Shown here: positions 39,018-49,655 of the stretch, piece by piece
How the letters are laid out: each line of letters opens with the position of its first letter
Position numbering within the stretch: position 1 is the stretch's first letter
Assembly (NCBI GenBank): GCA_033558025.1
Contig: JAUCEF010000018.1
Location: forward strand, 868,001-932,000
DNA length: 64,000 bases
Direction of reading: 5' to 3'
From: Phytophthora sp. 'mugwort'
Lineage: Eukaryota; Oomycota; Peronosporomycetes; Peronosporales; Peronosporaceae
Program-made: the position numbers and the translations under genes
The notes under the pieces: generated by a model
Database searches by the model: none
What the model saw: only the letters and a program-made list of their open reading frames with translations
What the model was told of the DNA's origin: nothing

Positions 39018-39659
39018 TTAGAGAATTGCAGCAACAACAGCTGCGAGCACCGCGATTACAGCGCACGTCGAAAGAGTTGGTGCATTGTTGCCTTCGTTTC
39101 CAGGTGCCGTTGACGGCGCGCCTGAGCGAGTGGTGCTCGTGGGAGTGTTTGTGCGAGGCTTACTGGTCACCGGAGACTTGGATGCTGGTCCTGGCATACT
39201 GGCACTCGCCGAAGAGACCGTATTTCCGACAACCGGTCCCGATCCTGACGCAGACATGTAGCCGACATCACCAGCCGAGAGTCCTGAGCTTGATCCCGAT
39301 GCACTCACAGATCCAGCAACACCGGCTGATCCCGAGCTTCTTCCACAACGCCGCTCAAGGGGATCAATCGCGTCTGCGTACAATCGGATGCGACCGATTG
39401 TACACTCGTTTGGAGCCACCCGTTTGACGTCTTTAATCGCCTGTGTGCACGAGTTACTGTTGCACACGGCACTGACCTGTGCATCAGTTGCCGCCGTCAT
39501 TGAGGTGGGGTTGTATCCGGAATCCGAGCGACAGTTTCTCACATTTGCATTCACCAGAAGCTGCGATAGTTCTGTCATGTTGCACGGTGGGGATCCAGCA
39601 ATACTATCGAAAGTGGCCGCAATACTTAAAACCAGGATGACACCGAATGAGGTCTTCAT
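39018..39659 (-). CDS. Elicitin-like secreted protein with Ser/Thr-rich tail and GPI-type C-terminus
   Basis: 213 residues from the ATG at 39,659; an upstream in-frame extension lacks an ATG. A signal peptide (MKTSFGVILVLSIAATFDS) precedes an elicitin domain with six cysteines, seen in PPCNMTE, RNCRSDSG, AVCNSNSC, NECTIG and ERRC. A Ser/Gly/Ala/Thr-rich stretch of about 90 residues follows, then a hydrophobic end (CAVIAVLAAVVAAIL) suited to GPI anchoring. Elicitins are sterol-carrier-like proteins unique to oomycetes that many plants recognise; long-tailed elicitin-like proteins are cell-surface forms. The gene is intact, on one exon, and convergent with the PUB-domain gene. Confidence 0.92.
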   Translation of the reverse strand: MKTSFGVILVLSIAATFDSIAGSPPCNMTELSQLLVNANVRNCRSDSGYNPTSMTAATDAQVSAVCNSNSCTQAIKDVKRVAPNECTIGRIRLYADAIDPLERRCGRSSGSAGVAGSVSASGSSSGLSAGDVGYMSASGSGPVVGNTVSSASASMPGPASKSPVTSKPRTNTPTSTTRSGAPSTAPGNEGNNAPTLSTCAVIAVLAAVVAAIL

Positions 39660-40149
39660 TTCGAACGAGAGGAGAGTGCGTCGGCTGTGGAGAAAACCAA
39701 AGTGATCAGGCAATGGTGGTTTGTTGCTCGGTGGGACTCTAACGGTTGATGAGGCAGTTTGGACAGGAAAAAAAGTTTGTAATCTGACACCGTTGACATA
39801 TCGTGAATGGCGACGAGGTGTATGCGAGTTGGGAAAGTGAAAACGAGAAACCTGTTTTTTTTCCACTTGAATCTCAGCTCAAGAATACAAGAGCGGAAGC
39901 TCGGCTACATCAGAATCATCTCTCATTCGTCGTTTTCAGCGCGAAGAAGAACCAGCATTGTGAAATGATGGATATGGCGCTGTGCTGAAGAAAGCCTGAT
40001 CAGGAGAAATTTTTATAGTAACGTTCCAAGAGAAACATTAATTAACCTGTTCGCAATTAATAAACTCATCGGAATTCCGACGGTAGAGATATTAATAATA
40101 CATGTACCAACTACGAAAGGTAAGACGTAACCGAGTAGCGTGGAAATTC
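39660..40149. other. Elicitin-like gene 5' region
   Basis: No gene is supported. The reverse frame upstream of the elicitin-like ATG stays open but has no upstream ATG. AT content rises towards 40,100. Confidence 0.35.
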
Positions 40150-40400
40150 TCAAGGCCGAGCTCTGGGAATTATACATGTAGCTGAAGGATCAAGTCGCGC
40201 ACAAAGCGATCGCTACAATAGTAAGGCCGATGCAGAAAACGTAGTAACCTACAGCGGTAGTACCAGGGACATTAGATCATGACGACATTCAGATGCAATT
40301 GTTGACAGGTTAATCGCACCTCGACTAAGATCAGAGAAGTAGGGCCACATGAGGCCGCTAGATAAAACGATATGGGTTTGGCAATCTCAAGTACCAAGCG
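40150..40400 (-). pseudogene. Frag1/DRAM-family pseudogene fragment
   Basis: The reverse strand reads SSGLMWPYFSDLSRG ending at a GT-type donor (40,320), then an acceptor (40,250-40,249) and YYVFCIGLTIVAIALCAT with a stop. These match exon 1 end and exon 2 start of the intact gene at 29.6-30.8 kb (GGLAWPYFSDTGR and YSVFCVGLSTVAIALIL), with the intron at the same place. Everything else is missing, so this is a truncated duplicate about 10 kb from its parent. Confidence 0.75.
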
Positions 40401-40707
40401 GAATAAGATGATCTACACGTAGAGTCCACAAGTCCTTGGTCACCAACAACTTTCGCCAGCTGGTCTTAAGCAAAGGGCAGCTCAAACCTTTTCTATCGGT
40501 GCGTCCGGACTTGCATCTACTGGTAGGAGCAGACTGTTCGCTGCTAACTTTTCATTCGGCAAGCACCACAAATAGTCAACTTATCCCTGGTTCTGTTTCA
40601 AAAAGTTTACATTGTTGTTAATTGTTTGTTTTTCTGCTCTCACCCTGCAGCAATTAAATACGTTCCGGGGCCGAACGTGATGCTCATTTTCTCTCTTTCT
40701 GTATCGC
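40401..40707. other. Spacer with no identified gene
   Basis: Nothing beyond short chance ORFs. It separates the pseudogene from the 3' end of the repeat protein. Confidence 0.35.
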
Positions 40708-41190
40708 TTATAGCCGGCTGGCACTCTTGGTGACGAAGTAGTTAGCCATGGCGTTGGCGTAGGATACGTCCGTGGCGTCCGAGCATCGATCGCTCCGCTC
40801 GGCCTGGTAGTCCGTTGGTAGCATGTGATGCGCGGTGCGGTTCTCGCCGGAAAGGCGCGTCTTGTCGTAGATGGAGCGCTCGCTGTGCGCCACAAGCAGC
40901 AGCGCCTCGTCCAGCAGCTTTTCCTGCCGCGAAACTGGCATGCTGTATGCGCGGCGGTAGGCGGGCGGCGCCTTCTCGCCGAAGAACTTGGCCATGTTGC
41001 GCGCGTACGAGGCCTCGAGCGCGTCGCTGCAGCTCTCACGCCGGTCCACGGGCAACATGCGGTGCGCCGTGCGGTTCTCGCCCGACATGCGCGTGTGCTC
41101 GTAGATGGTATTGCGGCTGTGTGCCAGCTCCAGCAGCGCGGCGTCGAAGCCCGAGTTGTGGTTCACAAGGGTCGTGGACGTGAGGGACAT
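40708..41190 (-). CDS. Unknown 160-residue protein made of two tandem repeats
   Basis: It starts at the ATG at 41,190 (MSLTSTTLVNHNSG). Two units of about 50 residues share SGENRTAH and ML-P, then a Cys-Ser-Asp-Ala block and YARNMAKFF in the first or YANAMANYF in the second; each is preceded by a helix with LLELAHSRNTIYEHTR or LLLVAHSERSIYDKTR. No membrane span or signal peptide is seen. I do not recognise the family. The clean repeat, codon use like its host neighbours and an isolated position argue for a real gene. Confidence 0.65.
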   Translation of the reverse strand: MSLTSTTLVNHNSGFDAALLELAHSRNTIYEHTRMSGENRTAHRMLPVDRRESCSDALEASYARNMAKFFGEKAPPAYRRAYSMPVSRQEKLLDEALLLVAHSERSIYDKTRLSGENRTAHHMLPTDYQAERSDRCSDATDVSYANAMANYFVTKSASRL

Positions 41191-42500
41191 GATGAAGATG
41201 GTGCTTTGCGTGCTTGGATGCAAATTGCGGAATGAGCTTGACCTTAGCGCGACCGTTGGCTCACTTCGTGGTCTATGTGTTGATGCGGACGTTGAAGTCG
41301 CACCAATAGCATGGTCATGACGGACGATGGGTTCCGACGGAACGAGGCAGTAAAGTCGCGCGTGTCATCAGTCCAATTCTATGTCACCTTAATAGAAACG
41401 CGCAATGTCGGTGGTTTAACTTTAATTTAGTACTTCAAAGTTGCCTTTTTGCAAACATGCACATCGAAGCCTCGGTCTATGCAATTGGAGCAAGCGCTGC
41501 GACGCCGGCGGATGGCTGTTCCTCTTGGTGAATGGCCCATGTAGCGAGGCCGCGCAATCAACGGAGGCGGAGCGTGGCCCGACGACGGCGCAGTGCCCAT
41601 CTTCCAGTCTGCTGGTGTCGTCGTAGTGGGCACGGGAATTACCAAGCGTGTATTTAGGTACATAGATATGTTTTCGCTAGACTCATGATTGTCTGTCTAT
41701 TAATAGTCGATGCTGAATCAACCGTTTCTGGTTCTATCGCGAGGATTCGTGTACCCCACGCAGGAAAGAGACCCAGTACACCTGCTAGTGGGTACTTCGA
41801 AGTAGACTTTTGAGTTTATATCGTCAGCGAACAATATTGTGGTGGGTTCTGCCTGTGAAGATCGCGCTGATGCGCAGCACAGACAACTTTGGGGGGCCGA
41901 TTGCTGTTTGCCTGTGGGCAGTAAAGAACAAAACTTCAATGCTGACATGCCCTTTGAACAAAAGTTCAATGCCTAGCAGAAAAAAAATGAAATAATTAGT
42001 CCAATGCAGCCTTCGCACGCGTCCGCTTTTGTAGACAAGGGCGACAGTACGGAATGAGGAATCCAAAATCAGTTAAGCACAGATTTTGGGGTGGCTCCTG
42101 CTCACACTAAATTTTACCCCTCGTAACAAAACGGTTAGCTACAGTAGGATAAGATACATGTCTGTAACTAAAGGAACATGAACGCCAATTAAATTAGAAT
42201 TTTAAAGTTGAAAACATGGGCTTCATGTTCTACATGTATACAGCGTTCCAACTCCGATTTATACGTTTTGGCGTGCCATCCGATGCTCACCGGCAAGTTA
42301 GTCTGGCATACGTCGTCGTTGCTCCTTATGTGACGTGATGATTGAAAGACTTTCAATAAAAGTGTCAAGAGGAAATTGCGGAATCGTTGGGACAAAGAGT
42401 GATGTCACTTCAAGTCATCAACAAGTGTCAAAATAAGGTGATATCATTGTCAAAAACAGGTGAAGTTCATTTATATCGGTGTTTACACTCCCAATAGACG
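41191..42500. other. 1.3-kb gene-free region before PTAR1
   Basis: Several short ORFs on both strands (for example 41,441-41,626 and 41,718-41,969) overlap one another and match nothing. There is no sign of a transposon end. It should hold the promoters of the repeat protein (reverse) and PTAR1 (forward). Confidence 0.35.
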
Positions 42501-43984
42501 ATGATGGCGCCGGGCGAAGCGCTTCTGGCGCGGCTCTCGAGCCTCTTCCTGCAAGACCCGCTCATGTAAGACACCACTCCTACACCCGCAACTGTTTATC
42601 TCTCTGTACTTGCGTCTAAACATCCTCTGAACTCCTATCAGTGACGAACTGGGGCTGCTCTTCGTCGAGCCGAGCGATCTGACGCCCGAGACTGCCTTCT
42701 TCCTGGAGGAGCACAAGCTTGGCGTGGCTTTCGCGGCCGGGATCCCGCTGTTCCAAGCTGCTCGCACGCAATTTCACCCGCTGAACGCGCTCTTGCAGCA
42801 GGAAGCGGTCGAGCTCACGCGGTCTGAGGACAGCGAGCGCCGCGTCCAGCTGCAGGACTGCACGCGTGCCATTCTCCTCATCAGCGCCGACTTCTACACA
42901 GCGTGGAATACTCGGTGGGTGGCGATCTGGAGAGGATGTGGAGGAGATATCCAGGAGGTTATTGACTTGTTGGATTTATTGATGAGAACAGGAAGTCGCT
43001 TGTAACAAGAGGCTGGCTGGACGCAAAGGATGAAGTGCAGTTCACTAATTTGGTGTTTACGCTGCACCCGAAGAGTATTGATACATGGGCTTATCGGTCA
43101 GTATGTATTGCATGGAAAAGGTGGCTACGTTGTTACTGATATATGAGTAATGTCATAGGCGCTGGCTGGCTATTCGGTTGTGTGCGTCGCTCTCCGGGGA
43201 CGGTCTTCGGGAGTTTTTCGAGCAACAGATACAGGTTTGCAGCCATTTGGCTGAGCAGAAGCCGCGGAATTACCATGCTTGGAGCTTCCGACATTGGATC
43301 GTGTCACGTCTCCCTCTGGACCTGGTGCTTAAGGAGCTTGAGGATATGGAGCATTGGTGCAGAACGCATGTCACTGACCACTCGGGGTGGAACCATCGTC
43401 AACACACCTTGAGCGTGTTGGCGAAGAAATACCGAGAGTCGGGTGAGGTGGATTCCTCGCAGAAGCTGATCCTTGAAGAATACAAGTTCGTGTCGGAAGT
43501 CATGGCGCCCTATCCGACGCACGAAGCGCTGTGGTGCCATCGACGCTACGTGATGCAGTGTTTGCTGAACGAAGTTCCGAGAAACGTATTCATTGAAGAC
43601 ACGACGCGTCTTCAGGGTGAGTTTTCTCGATTGGCAGGTATTCTCTCAGATCCCAAGCCAGAATCAATTGAGCTAGCAGCACTGCGTACATCGTGGGATC
43701 AGACTTTTAAGACATTGAGCAGCGGTACGGTCGAGTGGTTTTTGGTGCTTTGTGTGATCTTGTATGAGATCGAGACTGCGTGGCAGTGTGCAAACCAATT
43801 TTCTCGACGATATGCTGCTTGGTGCCTCACACGACTTCGTGTGTTCCAGCGAGGAAGACAAACAGATGCGGAGAAGGGTCAAGACAAAGTGTTGGCACTC
43901 GAACTTAACTCTTTGGCAGCAAGTCTACAAAAGCACCTAGTCCAAGATGATAAAGTGTTAGAAGATCTATGGCTTCGAATGTGA
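42501..43984 (+). CDS. PTAR1: PTAR1-like protein prenyltransferase alpha-subunit repeat protein
   Basis: Four inferred exons: 42501-42565, 42642-42914, 42992-43096 and 43159-43984, giving 422 residues. Prenyltransferase alpha repeats are spread along the chain: KSIDTWAYRRWL across the last junction, NYHAWSFRHWIVSRL, HSGWNHRQHTL, HEALWCHRRYVM and RYAAWCLTRLRVF. The divergent repeats and long N-terminal part fit PTAR1, the alpha-type subunit that pairs with the Rab GGTase beta subunit to form geranylgeranyltransferase III. In animals that enzyme adds the prenyl group to the SNARE Ykt6. The pairing and target here are inferred from the family. Confidence 0.85.
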
Positions 43985-44391
43985 CGGGCATGATGAAGTC
44001 GTGAGTGATAGATCGCCAACTAGGAATCTTCGACAATCCTTCAAACACGGATTCCTCATGTAAGTTTGCCGGGTGGAGCTTTAGCAACTAAGATTGCCCT
44101 GAATCGATGGACCTCAGCTATACTGAAGATGAGGAAGCTGAGCTTCTCGTTGCTGAGCATCACAGTGGCATCCGCAGGTGCTATTGTGTGTCGGGAGCAC
44201 CCAACACCTACGTCAGGATTGTCTTGTGTCGATGGCAGTTAGAAGCAGCTCTGCTGAGTAATTCAGTCTAGGAGATGATGATGACGACAACACACAGGAC
44301 TACACAGTATTCAACAATTACCATTCTGCTTGAGAGTCCGTGAGGAAGCATCTGCGCCACCAAAAAGAGATCCAATCCCAACTGCCGCGGC
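43985..44391. other. PTAR1 3' region and RING gene 3' region
   Basis: This is a convergent gap holding both 3' untranslated regions. A gatgatgatgacgacaacac stretch is the only simple repeat. Confidence 0.35.
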
Positions 44392-45594
44392 TTACGCAGT
44401 GTTGGACGTCGCTGCGACGAAGCGAGCGATGCCATTGACGATCGTGCCTGGGGAGAAGTGATAAAGCAGACGTAGCTCCCATGCCGTGCCCATGCCGTAC
44501 TGCTCATAAATATCTTTTAGTGTCACAAAGTCCTCCAGCTCTTGGTCGCACTGCAGGTCCTGTCGGATGGCAACGCCAGCGCTCTTCCGGGTCTTGGCCG
44601 ACTCGCTCAGTCCACTGAGCGTGCAGTTCACGGTCGGCAACACGATGCACATGTTGTCGTATTTGTCCAGTTTCAACAGAACGGCAAGGTGCTTCTTCAA
44701 ATGACGAATTTTGAGCTTGGCCGACGTCGTGAACAGCGTGCGCTCGAGTTTCGGCGCCTTGGGCTGCTCTTCCTCATGTAACAGCACGCGGAAGTTAACG
44801 CGATCAGCCACTGTATTTGTCGTTGTCACCTTCGGCGTAGAGGCTGTCGATGCAGCGAGCTTGGCCTTCTTGCGCGCTGATTCGTCCTCCGAGGCTGCAG
44901 CCAACGACGGCGCGTTGTCGCTGGGCGACCCGACGCTAGGCGAGCTGCGCTTCTCTCCGACAGGCGGTGACACTCCGTCCGACGGCGAGGACGGACGCGA
45001 CGACGAGGCCGACGCGGTGCCCTCTGTCTTCTTTCGTCCATGACGCCGCGACGCCGCCTGGCTGAGTACACCCATGCGCGTGCTCTCCGTGTAGGCGTTG
45101 TTAAAGTGCCTGGACCTGTTGAGCTGCTCGATCATCTGGTCCTCGTTGCGCTCAAATTCGGCGAGATTCGGGTGGATCTTGCGGATGAGCGCGTCGAAGT
45201 TGGCGTCGGGGCGCAGCGAACGCTTGGACGGGATGTGGATGCGACACTTGGGGCACTCGCGCTTGCTCTGACGGATGGCGGTGGAGATGCACTCGCCACA
45301 GAAGCGGTGCAGACACTCCATGACCACCATTGTCTCCTTGATGATACCCAGACAGATGGGACACGTCAGATCGGTGTTCAGCAGGCGCACGGACAGCGTC
45401 TTGGTCGCATTCGGGTCCGTCACAGGCGCGCGCGGTTGGCGGTAGATGTCGAACAGCGTACAGTCGTCCACGAGCTCAATCTCCTCGTACTTGGAGCGGT
45501 TGCTTACCTGGCAATTGGGTGTGTCGGCCACCAGGCTGTCGTAGTCCTCGCGCATGAACGTGTACGGATTCTGCGGTGGGACCTGCTCGGCCAT
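44392..45594 (-). CDS. RING1-like E3 ligase with RAWUL-type C-terminal domain
   Basis: 400 residues from the ATG at 45,594 (MAEQVPPQNPY). The C3HC4 RING finger is complete: CPICLGIIKETMVVMECLHR, FCGEC and KRECPKCRIHIPSKRSLR, followed by DANFDALIRKIHPNLAEFE, the helix typical of RING1/RNF2 proteins. A Ser-rich disordered centre (about residues 190-260) leads to a ubiquitin-like fold at the C-terminus (RHLKKHLAVLLKLDKYDNM, then TLKDIYEQYGMG), which fits RAWUL. In PRC1 such proteins mono-ubiquitinate histone H2A. The same layout also occurs in plant RING1 homologues. Substrate is inferred. Confidence 0.88.
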   Translation of the reverse strand: MAEQVPPQNPYTFMREDYDSLVADTPNCQVSNRSKYEEIELVDDCTLFDIYRQPRAPVTDPNATKTLSVRLLNTDLTCPICLGIIKETMVVMECLHRFCGECISTAIRQSKRECPKCRIHIPSKRSLRPDANFDALIRKIHPNLAEFERNEDQMIEQLNRSRHFNNAYTESTRMGVLSQAASRRHGRKKTEGTASASSSRPSSPSDGVSPPVGEKRSSPSVGSPSDNAPSLAAASEDESARKKAKLAASTASTPKVTTTNTVADRVNFRVLLHEEEQPKAPKLERTLFTTSAKLKIRHLKKHLAVLLKLDKYDNMCIVLPTVNCTLSGLSESAKTRKSAGVAIRQDLQCDQELEDFVTLKDIYEQYGMGTAWELRLLYHFSPGTIVNGIARFVAATSNTA

Positions 45595-45806
45595 AGCTGC
45601 GATGGCATGCACCAGTTTGCTACTAGACTGCGGAGACACTTTTGGCGCTTTGCCGCCTTATTAGCCTATACATTCAAGACGCTTTTGCCGCCAATTTATC
45701 TGTGGGAATTGATGTAAGTGTTTTTGATTATTCGATATTGCAGGTCCGCTATACACAATTACCACATCATTTAAGGTATACACTTTTGGCATTTATCCCC
45801 CCGAAT
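45595..45806. promoter_or_regulatory. Divergent promoter between RING1-like and PHO88 genes
   Basis: A 212-base gap with start codons on both sides. No TATA element stands out. Confidence 0.4.
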
Positions 45807-46535
45807 ATGGCGCCGAACCTCAAGATGATGGGCGTGACGCTCACGCTGGCGATCGCCACGCGCTCCGTGTTGGATACGGACGACTCCCGTGCGTCTTGGT
45901 AGATTCCTCTACTGCTCAATAGTTAGCTAGTCCGTTAACGTTCTCCGTATATCATTAACACAGTCCAAACGGGCATCGTGCGCGGCATCTACGGACTCTC
46001 GCAGCTCTTCTGCTACAGTGTGATGCTGTATCTGTACGTCAAGGCGAAGAACAACACGGAGCCCGGTGTGGTGTCCGTAAAGGAGGATCTGGGCTTCGGC
46101 CAGACGGGAGAACGCGATGAGAAGATCACGGTGGCTGAGCATGATCAACGTGTGGTCATGAAGGAGATCCAGCGCGTACGTCGCCTAGCGAGAGTATAGC
46201 TGGCTGTTGCAATCTACTGACATTGCTTTGTTCTATCACAGTACGCTCTGGGTACGGCGGTGACGCTGCTGGTGCACTGGAAGTGGGGCTTCTTCCCGCC
46301 GCTCGTGATCCAGACCATCACGCAGCCCTTTAATCTGTTCCAGACGCCCATTGTCAAGGTGACGTTGTTGGGCGAACGAGCATGGGGAGATCTACGTCGC
46401 CCCTGGACGGACCGCAACGACATGAGCAAGTCCATGGCCTCGTGGAACGACACCATCATGTCGGCACTCGGTGATCCACCCGTCAAGGTCAACAAGAAGG
46501 CCAGCAAGAAGGCCGCCAAGCGCAAAAACAAGTAG
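45807..46535 (+). CDS. PHO88: PHO88 / SND3 ER membrane protein
   Basis: Three inferred exons: 45807-45888, 45964-46175 and 46242-46535, giving 195 residues. Features are RGIYGLSQLFCYSVMLYLYV (first span), a cytosolic EHDQRVVMKEIQR segment before the second intron, HWKWGFFPPLVIQTITQPFN (second span and loop), LGERAWGDLRRPW, and a Lys-rich tail (KKASKKAAKRKNK). This is the Pho88 family. In yeast the protein sits in the ER membrane as SND3, part of a pathway for inserting membrane proteins; its older name reflects an effect on phosphate uptake. Confidence 0.92.
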
Positions 46536-46584
46536 ATTGCAACAGGGAACGCGATAGATTGGGTGTATCCGGGTGTGTTTCTCT

Positions 46585-47685
46585 TCATCGACGCCTTGGC
46601 GTCAATGTAGCTACGAAATCAGAGGCGTCGCGAGGACGGAGCTGCTCGTAAGGCACCTTCTTGACGACCCGGCCAGTACGCAGCAGCAGATCGAACCGGT
46701 TCAATGTACGCACCCGCAAGATCCTCGCCTTATACGTTGTATCATCTTCGTCATGGTTATTGCTGAGCTGTCGCCTTCTGCTGTTATGCGATGGGGTTGT
46801 GATGCTAATGTCATTACTGTCAGGTACCCAGAGAACTTTATCTCCTTTAGTGTAGTGATAATACGGCAGCTCTTTCGGTTCATCCAGTAGTTCCATCTTT
46901 GACGCGAAGACTGCTTCAAACATGCTGCCATTCTCTGCGCGGATGCTGTAGAAATCCGACTTCGGAATGCGACGCCGAACGGTCCCTTTGAACCACCGAC
47001 GTTTAGCATGGAAGAGCACGCGGTCATCTCGGAAAAACACGGACATTAAGTCGTTCTCGTCGTCTTTTGGTGAAGTTTTCTTCCCTTCTTCTTCGGAATC
47101 CGAAGACTCGGATGAAGACACGACGACGAAACGATTTGCCGAGTTGACACGGCGCAATCCGTCAGCATGAGCACGAATTCTCATCAGATGCTTCAGTTCG
47201 TACAGTGAGCCTGACAATTGCTCGTCTGATCCCTGCACGAGTTCTCGTTGTAGTGCATCGGGTATGTCGCGATCGGTGGCTCTAGTGCTTTCTGTCTCGA
47301 AACAGAGTCCAGGAAACTGTACACGGAGCACTTCCCCGTTCCACTTGACCTCGTGGTCGTCGTTTGATGCGGTTTTGACTACTCTGGTAGTCACGAGCTG
47401 GGCCACGTCTTGGTCGGTGCGCTTAAAATGAACAGTGTAGTCCTGCACACGCTTCTTCTTTGATTTCTTACTGACAACAGCATGAAAGTTGACGACGTGT
47501 TGGTGGGGCGGAGACTTAGGCGGCAGTAGCCACTTTTCCCACGGAATGGAGATCGCTTTGTACTCGCTCCTGGCTCGATACACAGCTTCGTCTTCTAGAA
47601 AGAACCTGCCAAAGCGTGGGTCATACACGACGTTATAGAGCTGGTCACTAGGACCTTCACGACCAGCAGCTTCGTCGTTCTCCAT
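46585..47685 (-). CDS. Unknown 366-residue nuclear-type protein
   Basis: Single exon from the ATG at 47,685 (MENDEAAGREG). No known domain was recognised. The middle has an acidic Ser block (SSSESSDSEEEGKK). After it come two short beta-rich modules, DRVLFHAKRRWFKGTVRRR with DFYSIRAENGSMFEAVF, and GDKVLWVPDS with TYKARILRVRTLNRFDLLL. The pattern of aromatic residue, then V-x-x-x-Arg and a closing YEQLRPR is reminiscent of Tudor-like barrels, a guess only. It is convergent with PHO88, with 49 bases between. Confidence 0.7.
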   Translation of the reverse strand: MENDEAAGREGPSDQLYNVVYDPRFGRFFLEDEAVYRARSEYKAISIPWEKWLLPPKSPPHQHVVNFHAVVSKKSKKKRVQDYTVHFKRTDQDVAQLVTTRVVKTASNDDHEVKWNGEVLRVQFPGLCFETESTRATDRDIPDALQRELVQGSDEQLSGSLYELKHLMRIRAHADGLRRVNSANRFVVVSSSESSDSEEEGKKTSPKDDENDLMSVFFRDDRVLFHAKRRWFKGTVRRRIPKSDFYSIRAENGSMFEAVFASKMELLDEPKELPYYHYTKGDKVLWVPDSNDISITTPSHNSRRRQLSNNHDEDDTTYKARILRVRTLNRFDLLLRTGRVVKKVPYEQLRPRDASDFVATLTPRRR

Positions 47686-47766
47686 TTCCCAAAGCACAAC
47701 TACCAATATGAACAAGACAAGAATAACAAAGGTAACGCTATTAGCTCTAAACCAACGACTCTCTCT

Positions 47767-49478
47767 CTACACCAGCAACGGGCTGCTCACGACCGAGAAG
47801 CCAGTCGCTACGCCACCTTCATCCGTCCCCGAAAGCTTTGTACGAAGCAGGTGGCCAGCGTGTTTGTTGACAATCTCCTTCCCTTCGGCGTCGAACAGAC
47901 TGGTGATGAACATGCCGAGCTCGCTGATCGTAAGGCCGCTGGCTATGACGTTGTTGCGTACGAGGACGGCAGGGTTCTCCTTGGGGAAGATACGCTCCAT
48001 CAAAATGTACGACTCCAATTCCGCGGCGCTCATGGTCTGGACAGCAGAAGCAACTTGATCGCCGTACAGATTATTGCCCCCACCCTCGCGCTGTGGCTTC
48101 AGCACATAAGAGCGCGGATTGGCGATCGCCATCTTCTTGACCTCTTCGATACTCGCCGAGTCCTTCTCAAGACCATAAAGACCAGCAAACGACGTCTCGA
48201 GTTGCTTAGCCTCGTCCTCGGACATGAAGCGGCGAAGCACCGCGGGTTGAGCAAGTACCTGCTGCACCTTCTTGGTGCCAGCCAAATGGTAAGCAATCGA
48301 CGGGCACTTGATGGCGTACGATCGCTCTATAAGAGTGCGACCAGCCCACTCGTGCTCGGTTGGGTAGTCGTTCGGCGTGTACGCTGAGCGGAAGTACGCG
48401 ACCGACACTTCACGGCCGTCGATCACGAGCGTACGCTTGCCATCACGCTCCACGAGCTTCCCACGCGCGTCTACCTCAGCCATGGTACGACGCAGCACTC
48501 GAATGCCGTGGTATTCCCACAGATTGTACTCGAGCCAGCGCTGGTCGATGGCATTGGCCTCGTTCGGTTGCACCACGAACATGACGATAGCGCTGTGGTA
48601 TCATCAGTGCAGCACAAAACAAAGTCGTTAATGATCATCAAACCTTCAAACCACTTCACGAAATATTGCCTACGCACTCCTTGACGCCGTAGTGCTTGTG
48701 CGCAGTCGCTAGAGCGTTCGGCAGCTCCGTGATCGCGTCATTTTGCGGTAGCCCATTGGGATATTCGGTCGACGCAATCCCGTAATACTTCTCCAGAGCC
48801 GGAATATCCGCTCCCAGTCGACTGAGCAGGAAGCTACCAACAACAACGTTGACGTCAGTTAAGCATACACGAAATAACCAGCATTTCAATGGACCACATC
48901 ATGTTGCAGACGGACCTGTGCATGCCCGAGACGAGCGAGCTGATACACGCGAATGAGGACGAGATGGTGTTCAGCTCCACCTGCAGGAGACGCTGCGAGT
49001 CGCCAGTCACATCGGCCTGCGGCTCGTGCAGCATGTAGTCAGAGCGGTGGATACCCAGATAGGCCTTCTGCTGCACGCCTTCCTGCTGCACCTGCCTCGA
49101 GAGCTCCAGCAGACGCGCCGTGAACGCGTCCTCGGCCACCACGCTCTGCACGCAGCCGTGCAGCCAGTCCACGTCGCGACTCACGCGGTCTACCAGACGC
49201 CCGTAGATGGGCGAAAGCTTGACGCCGTGCTCAAACTGTTCTCTGGGGAACTGCACGGGCAGCAGACAGAAGGGGATGTGCGTGAAAGCGGGCGTGGCTT
49301 CCTTGGGCTTGCTCGGGTCGCGCCAGCCCACGAGCAGACCGTGCGCCGCCGCGTACGCGATCGCCTGCTCCTTCAAGTCCGCCAGCTGCGCGTCGTTTAG
49401 ACCAATGACGGCACCGCGTAGAGCGAGCTCCGAGACCGCGTGCGGCGTCGCAGCGACTGCAGCCAGGAGATCCGCCAT
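47767..49478 (-). CDS. Glutathione synthetase
   Basis: Three inferred exons: 49478-48916, 48833-48660 and 48592-47767, giving 520 residues. It joins gamma-glutamylcysteine and glycine with ATP, the last step of glutathione synthesis, in the cytosol. Hallmarks of the eukaryotic family: YLGIHRSDYMLH and LLQVELNTISSSFACISSLV for the substrate pocket, FVVQPNEANAIDQRWLEY, SYVLKPQREGGGNNLYG (the glycine-rich ATP loop), and GGVATGFSVVSSPLLV at the C-terminus, which closes the active site. The junction between exons 2 and 3 is the least certain; the GTGAAG donor at 48,659 keeps the frame. It is divergent from the dysferlin-domain gene. Confidence 0.93.
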
Positions 49479-49655
49479 CCCTCGTGCGTAGCTCTTGGTA
49501 AGATTAGGAATGACACTGCTTAATTAAGGTCGTTGATTACGTATTGGATTTAAACAATTCTGATTGGTTGTTATCACAAATAAACCGCCGATTGGTTGAA
49601 ATACACTGTCCGTTTTACAATCCAATTATGAAGCCATTGTCCAGTTCAATTAAGG
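49479..49655. promoter_or_regulatory. Divergent promoter with several CCAAT boxes
   Basis: The 177-base gap between the glutathione synthetase and dysferlin-domain start codons holds reverse CCAAT boxes (attgg) at about 49,543, 49,563 and 49,592 and a forward one at 49,622. The cluster suggests a CCAAT-driven bidirectional promoter. Confidence 0.5.

Noticed and set aside
38879..39427. Forward 182-residue ORF
   Set aside because: It overlaps the elicitin-like gene on the other strand, begins far from any promoter context and has no recognisable features. It is a shadow reading.
41718..41969. Possible copia-type fragment
   Set aside because: A few residues looked retroelement-like, but no RNase H or integrase motif could be placed.
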